Under the pieces are notes generated by a model. The model worked only from the letters and a program-made list of their open reading frames with translations, had not been told where the DNA came from and ran no database searches. A DNA stretch of 64,000 nt from Polyangiaceae bacterium (GTDB lineage: Bacteria; Myxococcota_A; Polyangia; Polyangiales; Polyangiaceae), in NCBI GenBank assembly GCA_025936115.1, contig JAICTZ010000021.1, positions 1-64,000 on the forward strand, read 5' to 3'. The position numbers were made by a program, and so were the translations under genes. Of the stretch, positions 35,136-44,484 are shown piece after piece; the first letter of the stretch is position 1; every line of letters begins with the position of its first letter.

Positions 35136-36659
35136 ATGCGCGTCCTCGTCCGTGTTGGCTTTTTGTCGTGCGTGGCCGCGCTCCCGCTCGGCGCCTGCGC
35201 GAGCAGCGCCGAGGCGCCGTCACTGGGCTCGGGCGGAGAGAGCGGGCTGCCGAGCGGCACCGCAGGCGGCGCCATGCCGAGTGGCACAGCGGGCCGAGCA
35301 GCCGGGGGAAGCCCGACCACAGGCGGCGGTGCTGGGAGCAGCGGAGCGAGCGCCTCACTCGGCGGCAGCCCGGCAGGCCGCGGAAACGACGGCGAGGGCG
35401 GCGCCGCAGGGATCACGACGCCTGCTGGAGCCGGCTCGCCAAACGCGGGCAGACCGTCGAGCGGCGGTGCCGACTCGGGGCGTGGGTCGGGCGGCTCAGG
35501 CGGGGTGAGCGCTGCGGGCCGAACGAACGCCGCGGCCGGCACGGGAAGCGCGGGCCGCGCGGGGGGCGGCGCCGGGAACGGCGGCGCAGCGGGGCGCGCT
35601 GCGGCCGGCAACAGCGGCTCGGCGGGCGGCGGCGCGAGCAGCGGAGTCTGCGCAGCGCCGGTCGCGAGCCTGGCGAGCCGACCGCAACTGTCGGATTCCG
35701 AGGCGGCCAAGTACACGCTCGCAACCTATTTCGCCAAGACCGGCCCGTTCAACTCACTCACGACGGACAACTGGGATCCGACGCCCGGCCTCGGCGACGC
35801 GAGCGCGTTCACGCCCGACTACACCGTGGCCGCGGACTCGAGCGGCACGCACACCAGCGTGCAGGCGGCGCTCGACGCCGTGTCAGGCTCCGCGCGCCGC
35901 TACATCCTCGTGAAGCCCGGCACTTACCGCGGCCAGGTCGCGTACACCGGCTCGACGCCAGTCACGCTCTACGGCGCGAGCAGCGACGCAACGAAGGTCA
36001 CCATCGTCAACGACAAATCGCAGCAAGACGGCACCAGCGAGACGTTGGGCGTCAAATCGAGTGCGTTCCAGATCATGAACCTCACGCTCTCGAACGACTT
36101 CCCGACTCCGGCGAGCGGCAGCAACCTTCAAGCCCTCGCGCTCAAGACCACGGGCGACAAGATCGTACTCCAGAACGTACGCCTGCACGGCTTCCAGGAC
36201 ACCGTGCAGCTGGCCGCGCTGAACGCGACGACCGTCTCGCGCGTCTACGTCAAGGACAGCTTCATCGAGGGTGACACGGACTTCATCTACGGCAACGCCA
36301 CGGTCGTGCTCGAAAACACCGAGGTCCATTACCTGTCATCGCGGCGTGGCTCGAGCAGCGGAGTCATCATGGCGCCGAGCACTTCCGTCGACAACACGGT
36401 CGGCTTCTTGTTCATCCACTGCAACTTCACGGCCGACGCCGGCGCTCCCTCCGACAAGATTTCGCTCGGCCGCTCCTGGGACGCGAGCAGCACGACGCCC
36501 ACGCCGAACGGCATGGGCGTCATCCGCGATTCGACGCTAGGCGGCTTCGTGCATCCCACGGCCCCGTGGGCCGCCGCCGCCACCTCGGGTCGCGCCTACA
36601 GCCCGAGCGGCAACCGCTTCTACGAATATTGCAACAGCGGTCCCGGCGCGAAACCTTAG
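35136..36659 (+). CDS. Pectinesterase (CE8) lipoprotein with Gly-rich linker
   Basis: 507 residues from the ATG at 35136, with GGAGGA about 17 bases upstream. A lipoprotein signal (ALPLGAC) and a long Gly/Ser/Ala linker (residues 25-170) precede the right-handed beta-helix of pectin methylesterase. Active-site segments are GFQDT near 352 (oxyanion Gln and acid Asp), GDTDFIYG near 379 (nucleophile Asp) and LGRSW near 444 (Arg). The enzyme demethylesterifies pectin. The open frame to 34872 lacks coding character. Divergent from the BNR-repeat gene. Confidence 0.93.
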   Translation: MRVLVRVGFLSCVAALPLGACASSAEAPSLGSGGESGLPSGTAGGAMPSGTAGRAAGGSPTTGGGAGSSGASASLGGSPAGRGNDGEGGAAGITTPAGAGSPNAGRPSSGGADSGRGSGGSGGVSAAGRTNAAAGTGSAGRAGGGAGNGGAAGRAAAGNSGSAGGGASSGVCAAPVASLASRPQLSDSEAAKYTLATYFAKTGPFNSLTTDNWDPTPGLGDASAFTPDYTVAADSSGTHTSVQAALDAVSGSARRYILVKPGTYRGQVAYTGSTPVTLYGASSDATKVTIVNDKSQQDGTSETLGVKSSAFQIMNLTLSNDFPTPASGSNLQALALKTTGDKIVLQNVRLHGFQDTVQLAALNATTVSRVYVKDSFIEGDTDFIYGNATVVLENTEVHYLSSRRGSSSGVIMAPSTSVDNTVGFLFIHCNFTADAGAPSDKISLGRSWDASSTTPTPNGMGVIRDSTLGGFVHPTAPWAAAATSGRAYSPSGNRFYEYCNSGPGAKP

Positions 36660-36756
36660 CTGAGATCGTTCGAGTCGGGTTCCGGCCCTGATTGCACGCA
36701 GCGAAGCTCTGATTGCACTTGCGCCGTGCCAGCACACGCACTAGATACTGAACCAC

Positions 36757-37098
36757 ATGGTTCAGCATTCGAGAATCCGCCTGGACGGCTCGTTCGGCGC
36801 TCTTTCGGACGCCACGCGACGCGGCGTTCTGGAGCAGCTCGGACGTGCGGACGCTTCGATCACGGATCTTGCCGACAAGTTCCACATGACCCTCACGGGC
36901 ATGAAGAAGCACGTCCACGTTTTGGAGCACGCCGGACTCGTGACGACGGAAAAAGTCGGGCGCGTGCGCACCTGCAAGCTCGGTCCCCGCCGGCTGGAGG
37001 AAGAGTCGGCGTGGCTCGAGCGGTACCGCCTGCTCTGGGACGCCCGCTTCGACGAGCTCGACAACGTCGTCGAGGCACTGAAACGCAAGGAAAAATAG
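36757..37098 (+). CDS. ArsR-family winged-helix regulator
   Basis: 113 residues. A winged helix spans most of the protein: GALSDATRRGVLEQLG, ITDLADKFHMTLTGMKKHVHVL, AGLVTTEKVGRVRTCKLGP. No metal-binding Cys motif of the arsenic type is present. This subfamily is commonly paired with an SRPBCC protein, as here: the next ATG follows the stop directly. It probably controls its own small operon. Confidence 0.9.
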   Translation: MVQHSRIRLDGSFGALSDATRRGVLEQLGRADASITDLADKFHMTLTGMKKHVHVLEHAGLVTTEKVGRVRTCKLGPRRLEEESAWLERYRLLWDARFDELDNVVEALKRKEK

Positions 37099-37611
37099 AT
37101 GGACGCAAGAAGAGAGAGTGAGCCCACCCCCATGAAGAACCGCGCTACCGTCGAACGAAAGTCCGAGCGTGAGCTCGTCGTCACGCGAACCGTCAACGGT
37201 CCGGCGCGCCTCGTGTTCGAGGCATGGACCAAGCCCGAGCTCTTCAAGCGCTGGTGGGTGCCGAAGTCGTTTGGGCTGTCGCTAGTTTCCTACGAGGCCG
37301 ACATTCGTGTCGGAGGCAAGTACCGCTTGGTGTTCAGCCACGATGGCTCGACGACCATGGCGTTCTTCGGCACGTACCTCGAAGTGACGCCTCACTCGCG
37401 TCTCGTTTGGACCAATGAGGAGGGTGACGGTCAGGTCGTCACCACCGTGACGTTCGAGGAAAAGGACGGCAAGACGCTGCTGGTCGTGCACGATCTCTAT
37501 CCCTCGAAGGAAGCCCTCGACGAGGCCGTCGCCTCCGGATCGACCTCCGGAATGCCCGAAACGCTCGATCAACTGGACGAGCTCGTCCTGACTCTGGGCG
37601 CTCAGCCCTGA
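37099..37611 (+). CDS. SRPBCC (AHSA1-type) domain protein
   Basis: 170 residues. The Bet v 1/AHSA1 fold is recognisable from ARLVFEAWTKPELFKRWWVP, GGKYRLVFSHDG and the C-terminal helix (SGMPETLDQLDELVLTL). Such proteins bind hydrophobic ligands; the substrate is unknown. The ATG immediately after the ArsR stop has an AAGGA ribosome site inside the ArsR 3' end. Homologues usually begin at the residue encoded by the ATG at 37132 (MKNRATVERKS), so that start is equally plausible. Confidence 0.9.
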   Translation: MDARRESEPTPMKNRATVERKSERELVVTRTVNGPARLVFEAWTKPELFKRWWVPKSFGLSLVSYEADIRVGGKYRLVFSHDGSTTMAFFGTYLEVTPHSRLVWTNEEGDGQVVTTVTFEEKDGKTLLVVHDLYPSKEALDEAVASGSTSGMPETLDQLDELVLTLGAQP

Positions 37612-37753
37612 CATCACTGCGCCGCTCGGCCCGGCCGGCCGTCGCGCACGCGGCGGGCGGCCAGGAAACGACAACCACACCGCAAAGATCTTCCGCGAAC
37701 GATCGTCGGAATGGAAACCTTGCTGTCGTGGGCATTCGGGCGATACTGCATTG

Positions 37754-38707
37754 ATGAGCGCAATCCGAGACAACGTCTGCTGCATCGGTTGCGTCGTGTT
37801 CGCGCTCGCGTGTGCGAAAGTGGGCGATGACGATGCCGCGCTGAGCTCGGGCGGAGCGAAAGGCATGGATGGAGGCGCGGGCAGCGGCGTCTCCGGCCAG
37901 CCGTTTACTAGCTCCGGCGGCGCGACTGCAGGCAGCGCGGCAATGGCACTCGGCGGACGCGCCGGCGCTGGCGTCTCCGGTATGAGCGGTCTGCCGGGCT
38001 CCGGGCAGACCAGCGGCGGAGGAACGACGAGTGGCGGCACGAGCGCCGGCGCTCCGAACGCCGGCGCTCCGAACGCGGCCTTCGGCGGCAGGCCAGCAGC
38101 GGGCGGCGGCTCGAACAGCGGTGGGGTCTTTTCCCGCGGAGGCTTCGGCGCTGGAGGGCGCAGTCGCGGAGGGGCTGCTGGTGCTGCAGCGGGCTCGTCG
38201 CCGGGCGGCACCACCTCCGCTGGCGGCTCATCCGTCGGCGGAGCGGGCTCCTGCGTGCCCGATCTGGCGTGTAAGCCGACTGCTGCCCCGCTCAGCACAG
38301 ACCTCCACCAGGACTGCGTCGATCGCGTCAATCAGTTTCGGACGCAGTGCGGATGTCTACCAGCGCTCGAGCGCTGGACGGAGGGGGAAGCCTGTGCCGA
38401 TCAAATGGCCGAGTACGACGCGATGCAGGACACCGCTCACGCGGGCTTCTCGGACGCCATCTGCGACAGTGGCAGAGGCGGACAGAACGAGTGCCCCGGC
38501 TATTCGTCCGACACGCAAGTGATCTCACTTTGCTTGCAGCAGATGTGGAGCGAAGGCCCAGGGACAGAGAACCCCTGTAATGGCCAGTGCTTCGAAGATC
38601 ACGGGCACTACATCAACATGACGAGCACGACGATGACCAAGATCGCGTGCGGCTTCTATACGACCTCGTCCGGCAAAGTCTGGGCGGTGCAGAACTTCAC
38701 GCGCTAG
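37754..38707 (+). CDS. CAP-superfamily (SCP/PR-1) lipoprotein
   Basis: 317 residues. A signal containing CVVFALACA leads into a Gly/Ser linker (residues 35-165), then a CAP-like domain: DCVDRVNQFRTQCG, LERWTEGEACADQMAEYDA, TAHAGFSDA, GHYINMTSTTMTKIACGFYT. The His of TAHAGF and the glutamates fit the CAP cavity. Six or more cysteines suggest disulfides. CAP proteins are secreted and bind lipids or act as toxins; role unknown here. Confidence 0.82.
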   Translation: MSAIRDNVCCIGCVVFALACAKVGDDDAALSSGGAKGMDGGAGSGVSGQPFTSSGGATAGSAAMALGGRAGAGVSGMSGLPGSGQTSGGGTTSGGTSAGAPNAGAPNAAFGGRPAAGGGSNSGGVFSRGGFGAGGRSRGGAAGAAAGSSPGGTTSAGGSSVGGAGSCVPDLACKPTAAPLSTDLHQDCVDRVNQFRTQCGCLPALERWTEGEACADQMAEYDAMQDTAHAGFSDAICDSGRGGQNECPGYSSDTQVISLCLQQMWSEGPGTENPCNGQCFEDHGHYINMTSTTMTKIACGFYTTSSGKVWAVQNFTR

Positions 38708-38725
38708 GCGCGAACGTTCGCGTCG

Positions 38726-38929
38726 CTAGCCGCTCCGTCTCGGCATCGTGTAGCCGTTCCAGTGCACGCCCTCGGGCACGGCCGAGAGCAGCTCGTCGCA
38801 CCACGCGCACGCCGCGACCGGCTCACCGCGTAACTGAGCATCGAGGCATGAGGGCGGCTGCCGGCACTGAGCGCGCCCTCGAGTAAGCGCTCGGCGGACG
38901 CCACTCTCGTGCCGAACCCGCTTCTTCAT
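38726..38929 (-). CDS. Possible small protein with CxxC
   Basis: 67 residues, Arg-rich, with CAWCDELL in the middle. Nothing decisive supports translation beyond an ATG and an uninterrupted frame. Alternatives on the same strand are overlapping and less convincing. Confidence 0.25.
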   Translation of the reverse strand: MKKRVRHESGVRRALTRGRAQCRQPPSCLDAQLRGEPVAACAWCDELLSAVPEGVHWNGYTMPRRSG

Positions 38930-39097
38930 CAGCCGCCTATGTTAGCGGCTCGACGAACGGAGACCAGCTCTTCCTCACGCGAGGATTCCGTCGAGGCTCA
39001 CCACCTGCGCCCTCTGGGTGCGTGTCGGGCCCACATCGGCGCGCCAAGCGAGCAGCGCCGCGCGGGATGCGGCCGGCAGATAAGGCCGAAGGCCTGC

Positions 39098-40555
39098 TCA
39101 GAGCTGCGAGATGAACTGCCAGGCGAGCGGTGGAATGAAGGCTTTCAGCCCATCGTCTCCCGTCGAGCTTCCATCATCCACGGACGACGGGGTGTGCGGG
39201 CCATCGAACGTGCACACTTTGACGGGATAACCAGCCTTGCAGCCTTCGAAGTCGTAGCAGAGGTACTTCTTGCTGCCGACCGTCGTCGTCGGGATGCTCG
39301 CGGGGATCGTGCAACCATTGTCCTTGGCGTGCTGCAGGACGCAGGCCTTTCCGCCCATCGTGTCCGTGCCCCACGGACAGGTGGTGTCGCTCATACCGGT
39401 CGTCCCCATGTACGCGAGAGGCCCAGAATTCGAATCGGTCGGCTCGCCGGGAAGATTGTAGTTGGCCGCGGCCATGGCCACCACCCCGCGCAGCTTCCCT
39501 TGGCGCGTGATCGACAAGGCATAACTCATCATCGCGCCGAAGCTGAAGCCCGTGGAAAAGACGCGGCTGTCGTCGATGCACAGGCTTGCGTCGACTTTGG
39601 CGAGCAGGTCGTCGAAGAAAGGAGCGTCGCGGGTGAAATCCCAGGGCAGGTTGCCCGAACCCGCGGGCGCTACGAAGATGACTGGATCCTTCGCCGCCAT
39701 CGCTTCGCGCCAGAGCCCGAAATAAGCGTAGTGCTGGGCATCGAAGTTCGGGCCATCGTTCGCGGGGTGTAGGCCAGTCGCATTGCCGGTATCCGAACCA
39801 TACGCCTGGTACCAGGAAAAGATCAGGCGATACGGGTGTGTCGGATCGTAGTCCGCCGGAATGTCGATGATGTATTCGCGACTCATTCCGCCGCTCGTGA
39901 TCTTCAGTCGGGTCGACGTGGGCAGACCGCCCATGACCGACGAGCCGCCGGTGGTCAGCGTTTTCGCGCCATCCATGACGCCACAGCCTTTGCTCGGAAC
40001 CGGCGCACCGCTGCCGCCAGCACCACCCCCGCCCGCGCTGCCGCCGGCACCGGAGCTTCCGCCGGTCGAAGCGCCACCGCGACCGGCGCTTCCGCCAGTT
40101 GACATGCCGCCCGAGCCCCGCCCGCCAGTTCCGCCGGTCGCAGTTCCGCCCGTCGCACTTGCACCACCCGAACCCCGGCCGCCGGTCGCAGTTCCGCCGG
40201 TCGCGGTTCCGCCCGTCGGACTTGCGCCACCCGAGCCCCGGCCCCCGGTCGCGGTTCCGCCGGTTGCGGTTCCACCGGTCCCAGTTCCACCGGTCGCGGT
40301 TCCACCGGTTCCAGTTCCGCCGGTCGCGGTTCCACCGGTCCCAGTTCCGCCGGTTGCGGTTCCGCCCGTCCCCGTTCCACCGGTCGCCGTCCCACCGCCC
40401 GCGCCGCCGCTCGTGGCCGAGCCACCCGTCGACGAGCCGCCGGTGGTGCTGCCTCCCGTGCCGCCCACGGATTGGCCCGGACCGGGCGAACTCGAACAGC
40501 CAACGATTCCTAACGACATCCCGAAAATCAGCGGCGACAGCGACTTCATAGACAT
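39098..40555 (-). CDS. Secreted CE1-like esterase (PHB-depolymerase/feruloyl esterase family)
   Basis: 485 residues from the ATG at 40555 (40549 also possible). A lipoprotein signal ends LGIVGC, followed by a very long Gly/Thr/Ala linker (residues 30-190). The hydrolase domain has REYIIDIPADYDPTHPYRLI, the nucleophile elbow TGFSFGAMMSY near residue 336, and a late His in FDGPHTPS. The architecture matches PHB depolymerase/feruloyl esterase-type enzymes that remove ester groups from hemicellulose. Frame upstream to 40732 is probably non-coding. Confidence 0.85.
   Translation of the reverse strand: MSMKSLSPLIFGMSLGIVGCSSSPGPGQSVGGTGGSTTGGSSTGGSATSGGAGGGTATGGTGTGGTATGGTGTGGTATGGTGTGGTATGGTGTGGTATGGTATGGRGSGGASPTGGTATGGTATGGRGSGGASATGGTATGGTGGRGSGGMSTGGSAGRGGASTGGSSGAGGSAGGGGAGGSGAPVPSKGCGVMDGAKTLTTGGSSVMGGLPTSTRLKITSGGMSREYIIDIPADYDPTHPYRLIFSWYQAYGSDTGNATGLHPANDGPNFDAQHYAYFGLWREAMAAKDPVIFVAPAGSGNLPWDFTRDAPFFDDLLAKVDASLCIDDSRVFSTGFSFGAMMSYALSITRQGKLRGVVAMAAANYNLPGEPTDSNSGPLAYMGTTGMSDTTCPWGTDTMGGKACVLQHAKDNGCTIPASIPTTTVGSKKYLCYDFEGCKAGYPVKVCTFDGPHTPSSVDDGSSTGDDGLKAFIPPLAWQFISQL
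40085..40430 (-). repeat. Gly-Thr-Gly tandem repeats in the esterase linker
   Basis: A run of closely similar units (plus-strand CCGGTTGCGGTTCC and variants) encodes GGTGTGGTATGGT-type repeats. Adjacent 30-base units differ by only one or two bases, indicating recent expansion of the linker by slippage or unequal exchange. Confidence 0.85.
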
Positions 40556-40921
40556 GCGGTGCTCCGTGGAACGTCCAAGCGCGTGAGTACGTGCGCCGTG
40601 CGGCGCGCGCTTCATTCGGGACGCAAAGCTCTTCGAGTGCGAGGGCGCCCTTCGCGATTTCTCAGTTCGTCGCGCATGGGCCAACCTGGCCGCCCGAGGT
40701 GCAGGACACGACGGGCAGTGGCGCGAGGCCACCGTTTCCGTCCGCTACGAGCGCAAGTGATGGCACGGCGCCCAGGCGCGACCATTTTGCTAACTCGGAG
40801 GCATCTTCGCAACGTAGCGGTCCCAGTCATCTCGCGGCTGCTGGTACCTGCTCCGCGCAGCTGCGGATTGCAGAACTTTCTGAGCTGATTCAGGCTCAAT
40901 GTTCTACTCGAGACCGCCCGC
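40556..40921. other. Divergent intergenic region
   Basis: 366 bases between two divergent secreted-protein genes. It must contain both promoters. I see no gene, hairpin or repeat that stands out. Confidence 0.5.
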
Positions 40922-42088
40922 ATGAAACTTTGCGACCTCTTACGAATCGTTCTCGTCCTTCCTGCCGCAGGATTCGCTTGCTCCGATCCTGCTGCGCCGA
41001 GCCACGGATCCGGCGGCTCAGGCGCCCCTGCGTCAGCCGGTAGCACCAATGGCGGCGTGAACGCCGCTGGCGGCAACGGCGCGGCGACCGGCGGCGTCGG
41101 TGGCGCTGCGGCCGTCGGCGGCACGAATGGGGGCAGCGCGACGGCGGGTCGCGCGAATGCTTCCGGCGGGGCGACCAACGGGGGCGGCAGTGCCGGCATG
41201 GCGGCGCCGATCGGGGGCGCGGGCGTCGGCGGCGCGGGCGTCGGCGGCGCGGGCGCGGGTGGCGTAGGTGCCGCAGGCGGAGCGAGCAGCGGCGGTGCAG
41301 GAGCGGGCGGGCAAAGCGCCGCCGGTGGGTTCACCGCGGCGGCTGGCGCGGGCGCTGGTGGTCAGAACGCGGTTGGCGGCGCAGGAGCTGGCGGCGCGTC
41401 GAGTGACTGTCCAGCCGCAGCGACCTTCTGCTCCGGTTTCGAAACCGACGGACTACCCGTGGGAGCGATCTACATGGTCAACGCGGCGCCCGGCGAATGG
41501 AGCCGCGACTTTGCGATCGATACGACGCAGCACCACGCGGGAAATTCGTCCCTGCTCGTGAAGAATCAGAGCGCTGCCGGCTCGTCCGGTAGCGCTTACC
41601 GAATGCTGGCGGTCCCCGCGACGGCCGGAAAATTCTGGGTCCGCTTTTGGATCCGCAGCGACATGCCGATCGGCGGTACCGACCACAACGCGTTTGCGGG
41701 CGGATCCATCGGTAGCGGGCCGAACGATCTCATGATCGAGTTCGCCGAGGACGTAGGCGTCGCTTTCAACACGTCGGACAGCGACCAATGGCCGACGGGC
41801 TACGGTCGAACCTCGAGCGGTGGCACCATGCCGTACACGTTGCCGGCGGCGACCTGGGAATGCATCGAGATCTCCTACGACGGTACCGGTCGCGAGCAGC
41901 AGCTCTTCATCAACAACGTCCAGCTGATCGACGCAATGAACTATCCAGCCGCCTCTGAGGCGCTCGCGTTTTTCAAATTCGGGTTCGACGCTTTCCACGG
42001 TCCAGCGCGCCAAGTCTGGTTCGACGACGTGGCGGTCGCGCCGTCGCGAATTGGCGGTTGTCCGACCGTCGCGATGAGCAACCAATGA
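40922..42088 (+). CDS. Lipoprotein with lectin-like/Cip1-like C-terminal domain
   Basis: 388 residues. The signal ends PAAGFAC, then a Gly/Ala linker to about residue 160. The C-terminal 220 residues form a beta-sandwich-like domain starting FCSGFETDGLPVG, with KFWVRFWIRSDMPIGG, ECIEISYDGTGREQQLFIN and FDAFHGPARQVWFDDVAVAP. This layout resembles jelly-roll/Cip1-like carbohydrate-binding domains. Binding to polysaccharide is inferred from the fold resemblance and the neighbours. Confidence 0.7.
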   Translation: MKLCDLLRIVLVLPAAGFACSDPAAPSHGSGGSGAPASAGSTNGGVNAAGGNGAATGGVGGAAAVGGTNGGSATAGRANASGGATNGGGSAGMAAPIGGAGVGGAGVGGAGAGGVGAAGGASSGGAGAGGQSAAGGFTAAAGAGAGGQNAVGGAGAGGASSDCPAAATFCSGFETDGLPVGAIYMVNAAPGEWSRDFAIDTTQHHAGNSSLLVKNQSAAGSSGSAYRMLAVPATAGKFWVRFWIRSDMPIGGTDHNAFAGGSIGSGPNDLMIEFAEDVGVAFNTSDSDQWPTGYGRTSSGGTMPYTLPAATWECIEISYDGTGREQQLFINNVQLIDAMNYPAASEALAFFKFGFDAFHGPARQVWFDDVAVAPSRIGGCPTVAMSNQ

Positions 42089-42147
42089 GCGCGCGCGGGC
42101 TCTGCACGGCGCGGTGAGGCTGCGCGAGCCCGTGTACCATCGCTTGG

Positions 42148-42360
42148 ATTCGCACCGTATCGCTGCCCTGCTTCGCTCTGGTCGTCGCCGGCTGCACCGA
42201 GCCTCCCTCCCCGCCCACCTTCGTGCCCCCGCCGGTCACCGAGGTCGAGGACTGCGCGACCGCGCACTTCAAGGTGACGACCAGCAGGCTAGCCCTGCAA
42301 GCGCGATGCGTTCATCATGGAGCGGATCGAACGCCCCGCCACGCACAGGAAATTTCATGA
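42148..42360 (+). pseudogene. Possible remnant of a lipoprotein gene
   Basis: An open frame without a start codon reads IRTVSLPCFALVVAGCTEPP, a convincing lipobox (VVAGC) followed by a Pro-rich stretch, and ends at a stop overlapping the start of the SGNH gene. No ATG, GTG or TTG lies upstream in frame, so it looks like a gene that has lost its start. Confidence 0.35.
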
Positions 42361-43526
42361 ATCGAACCTCCCTTTTCGGACAAGTCCTCCTGCTGGCCGT
42401 CGCGCTTGGCGGCAATGCCTGCTCTTCGGACGGTGCCACTCCTGAAGGTGGAAGCGGGCACCAGGGCGTCGGCGGCCTGACCGTGAGCGGTGGCTCGAGC
42501 AGCGGAGGCGCGGGCTCCGGTGGCACGGGTGGTCACGGTCCGGGCAGTGGGGGCGCGCTCGGGACCAGCGGCGCAGGGACGGGCGGAACCGTAGGGACGG
42601 GCGGCGCCTCGGGTCAGCCGGGCGCCGGGATGGGCGGTGCCGCGGCGACTGCTGGCGGTATGGGCGGGCTGATGGGTGGATCGGGCGGACCCACTGGCGG
42701 GAGTGCAACGAGCGGCGGTGCGAGCAGCGACGCGGGAGCGACCGGCGCTGGTCGAGGAGGTCTTGGCTCGGGAGGCAGCGCGAGTGGCGGTGGGGGACGG
42801 GGAGCTGCGGGCGGCAGAGCCGCCGGTGGCGCCGCGGGCCAGATGGGAGGGGCGGCCGGCACTTCCTCGACGGGCGGTACCTCTGGATTCAACCCCTGCA
42901 AGGCCAGCCCCTGCGTGGTGCTGCCGCTCGGTGATTCGATCACCCACGGATACAACTCGACCGACGACGCCGGCTACCGCTCGGCGCTGTTCAAGCTCGC
43001 CGTCACCGCTAACCAAAAGGTGACGTTCATCGGCTCGCTGAGCAATGGTCCGAGCAGCGTCTCGGGGCAGACGTTCCCGAAGAACCACGAAGGTCACGAC
43101 GGCATCACGGTTACGGGCATTACCGCCTACGTTCCACCCGCGAAAGCGTTCACGACCGCGCCGCATGTCGTGCTGCTGCATATCGGCACGAACGACATGA
43201 CGAGCAACGCCAATCCGACGACAACCGCCAATCAGCTCGACACCCTGGTGACGAACCTCGTCCAGGCTGCGCCCGACGCCCTCATCGTGGTCGCGAAGAT
43301 CGTGCCGCTCGGCTACAGCAACACGAACTACGACCAGTACATCGCGAAGATCCCGGACGTCGTGAAGGCGCATGCGTCCAAGAACGAGCACGTCGTCATG
43401 GTCGACATGAGCACCCTGCCGGGCTCCGACATTCGCGGTAACGGCAACGTGCATCCGACCGACAAGGGCTACGCCGACATGGCGGACCTCTGGTACGGCG
43501 TGATCAAAGGCTATTTGCCGAACTGA
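42357..43526 (+). CDS. SGNH-family hydrolase lipoprotein
   Basis: 389 residues from the ATG at 42357, which follows AGGAAA. The signal ends ALGGNACSS, and the Gly-rich linker runs to about residue 180. Catalytic blocks are PLGDSITHG (Ser near 194), HIGTNDM (Asn) and HPTDKGYADMADLW (His and Asp). Family members are carbohydrate or lipid esterases; in this neighbourhood a deacetylase/esterase acting on plant polysaccharide is the likely role (inference). Confidence 0.9.
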   Translation: MNRTSLFGQVLLLAVALGGNACSSDGATPEGGSGHQGVGGLTVSGGSSSGGAGSGGTGGHGPGSGGALGTSGAGTGGTVGTGGASGQPGAGMGGAAATAGGMGGLMGGSGGPTGGSATSGGASSDAGATGAGRGGLGSGGSASGGGGRGAAGGRAAGGAAGQMGGAAGTSSTGGTSGFNPCKASPCVVLPLGDSITHGYNSTDDAGYRSALFKLAVTANQKVTFIGSLSNGPSSVSGQTFPKNHEGHDGITVTGITAYVPPAKAFTTAPHVVLLHIGTNDMTSNANPTTTANQLDTLVTNLVQAAPDALIVVAKIVPLGYSNTNYDQYIAKIPDVVKAHASKNEHVVMVDMSTLPGSDIRGNGNVHPTDKGYADMADLWYGVIKGYLPN

Positions 43527-43701
43527 CGGCGCGCCCCCTCGGCGATCTACCGCGCGGGCGCGCTCGAGCTACGGCACAGACAGCCGCCGGCGCAGCGCTC
43601 GGGTCCTTCCGCGATCATCTCGTCTTGCAACGGAAGTGGAGCGCCTGCACGCCGGACTCGAACCGCTGCGTTCTTCGCGAGGCGGATAGCTCGCGGGCGT
43701 T

Positions 43702-44340
43702 TTAAGCCCATGGGCTTCGGGCGCTCGCGCGCAGAAATCCCCGTGCGGCGAGCTTCCCGCGGCAGGTGGAGCAGAGGTCGCGCTCGGCGTCGGTCGTGAG
43801 CACCGTCCCCTCGCCGTCGTGCATCAAGCAGCCGCGGGTCGGGCAATGCTCGAGACCGAAGGTATGACCGAGCTCGTGGACGGCCGTCTTGCCGAGACGC
43901 TCGGCGGCGTGACGAGAATCGCGCGCGCTCCGACGACAGCGAAACGACGAGAGAACACACGCGCGCCCGTCGAGGCTGGCGAGCCCGAGGACGCCCCAGT
44001 CGAACACGTTACCCTTGGTGGTGGAGATGTCCGAGGCGGTGACGCCGAGCACGCGGAACGCGCTCTCGTGCAGCGCCGTCAGCCGCTCGAGGAGCTTCTC
44101 GGCCCGGTAGCGACCCCGCGCCGGGTACAAGGCAGCGGCAGGGAGCGGCTCAACCTTCGCGACACGCACGTCAACGTCGTACAGCGCAGAGAGCGAACCT
44201 CCTACCGACGCGGCCGGCGTCGTGCTCCCCGGACCGAGGGGCTGCACCACGACGCTTCGCGTCCCCGCCGCGAGCAGCACCGGCGTTTCAGCCAAGAGCC
44301 CCGCGCTCGCAACCAGCATCACGAACGACCGGCGCTGCAT
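43702..44340 (-). CDS. Archaemetzincin-family metalloprotease
   Basis: About 212 residues. The zinc site HELGHTFGLEHCPTRGCLM near residues 155-173 matches HExxHxxGxxHCx4CxM of archaemetzincins (M54), and CSTCRGKL further on supplies the second Cys pair. An N-terminal hydrophobic stretch (SFVMLVASAGLLAETPVLLA) suggests export. An exact anti-SD complement, AAGGAGGTGAT, ends at the ATG at 44340, unusually close to it; a GTG at 44355 is an alternative. The family is best known from archaea and vertebrates and is scattered in bacteria. Confidence 0.88.
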   Translation of the reverse strand: MQRRSFVMLVASAGLLAETPVLLAAGTRSVVVQPLGPGSTTPAASVGGSLSALYDVDVRVAKVEPLPAAALYPARGRYRAEKLLERLTALHESAFRVLGVTASDISTTKGNVFDWGVLGLASLDGRACVLSSFRCRRSARDSRHAAERLGKTAVHELGHTFGLEHCPTRGCLMHDGEGTVLTTDAERDLCSTCRGKLAARGFLRASARSPWA

Positions 44341-44484
44341 CACCTCCTTCGACACGACCAGCGCCGCGGGGCTTGGATTTCGAGAAGGCGCTAGTCGATT
44401 CGTTGGACGATTCGGGCGGCGCGGGAGGCTCCCCTCGAGTTCCGTGTCAGGCCGATTCTTGGTGGCGCCGTCACCAGCGTGAAA

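Noticed and set aside
38909..39772. Long plus-strand frame over the esterase gene
   Set aside because: It mirrors the real minus-strand gene, is rich in Arg/His/Val and shows no motif; a shadow frame typical of high-GC DNA.
43590..43730. tRNA-like pattern on the minus strand (GGTTCGAGTCC, a 7-bp acceptor-like stem and an anticodon-like hairpin)
   Set aside because: The T-stem pairs in only three of five positions, there is no room for a D-arm, five extra bases separate the T-stem from the acceptor, and the loop would give an AAA anticodon. Not a credible tRNA.
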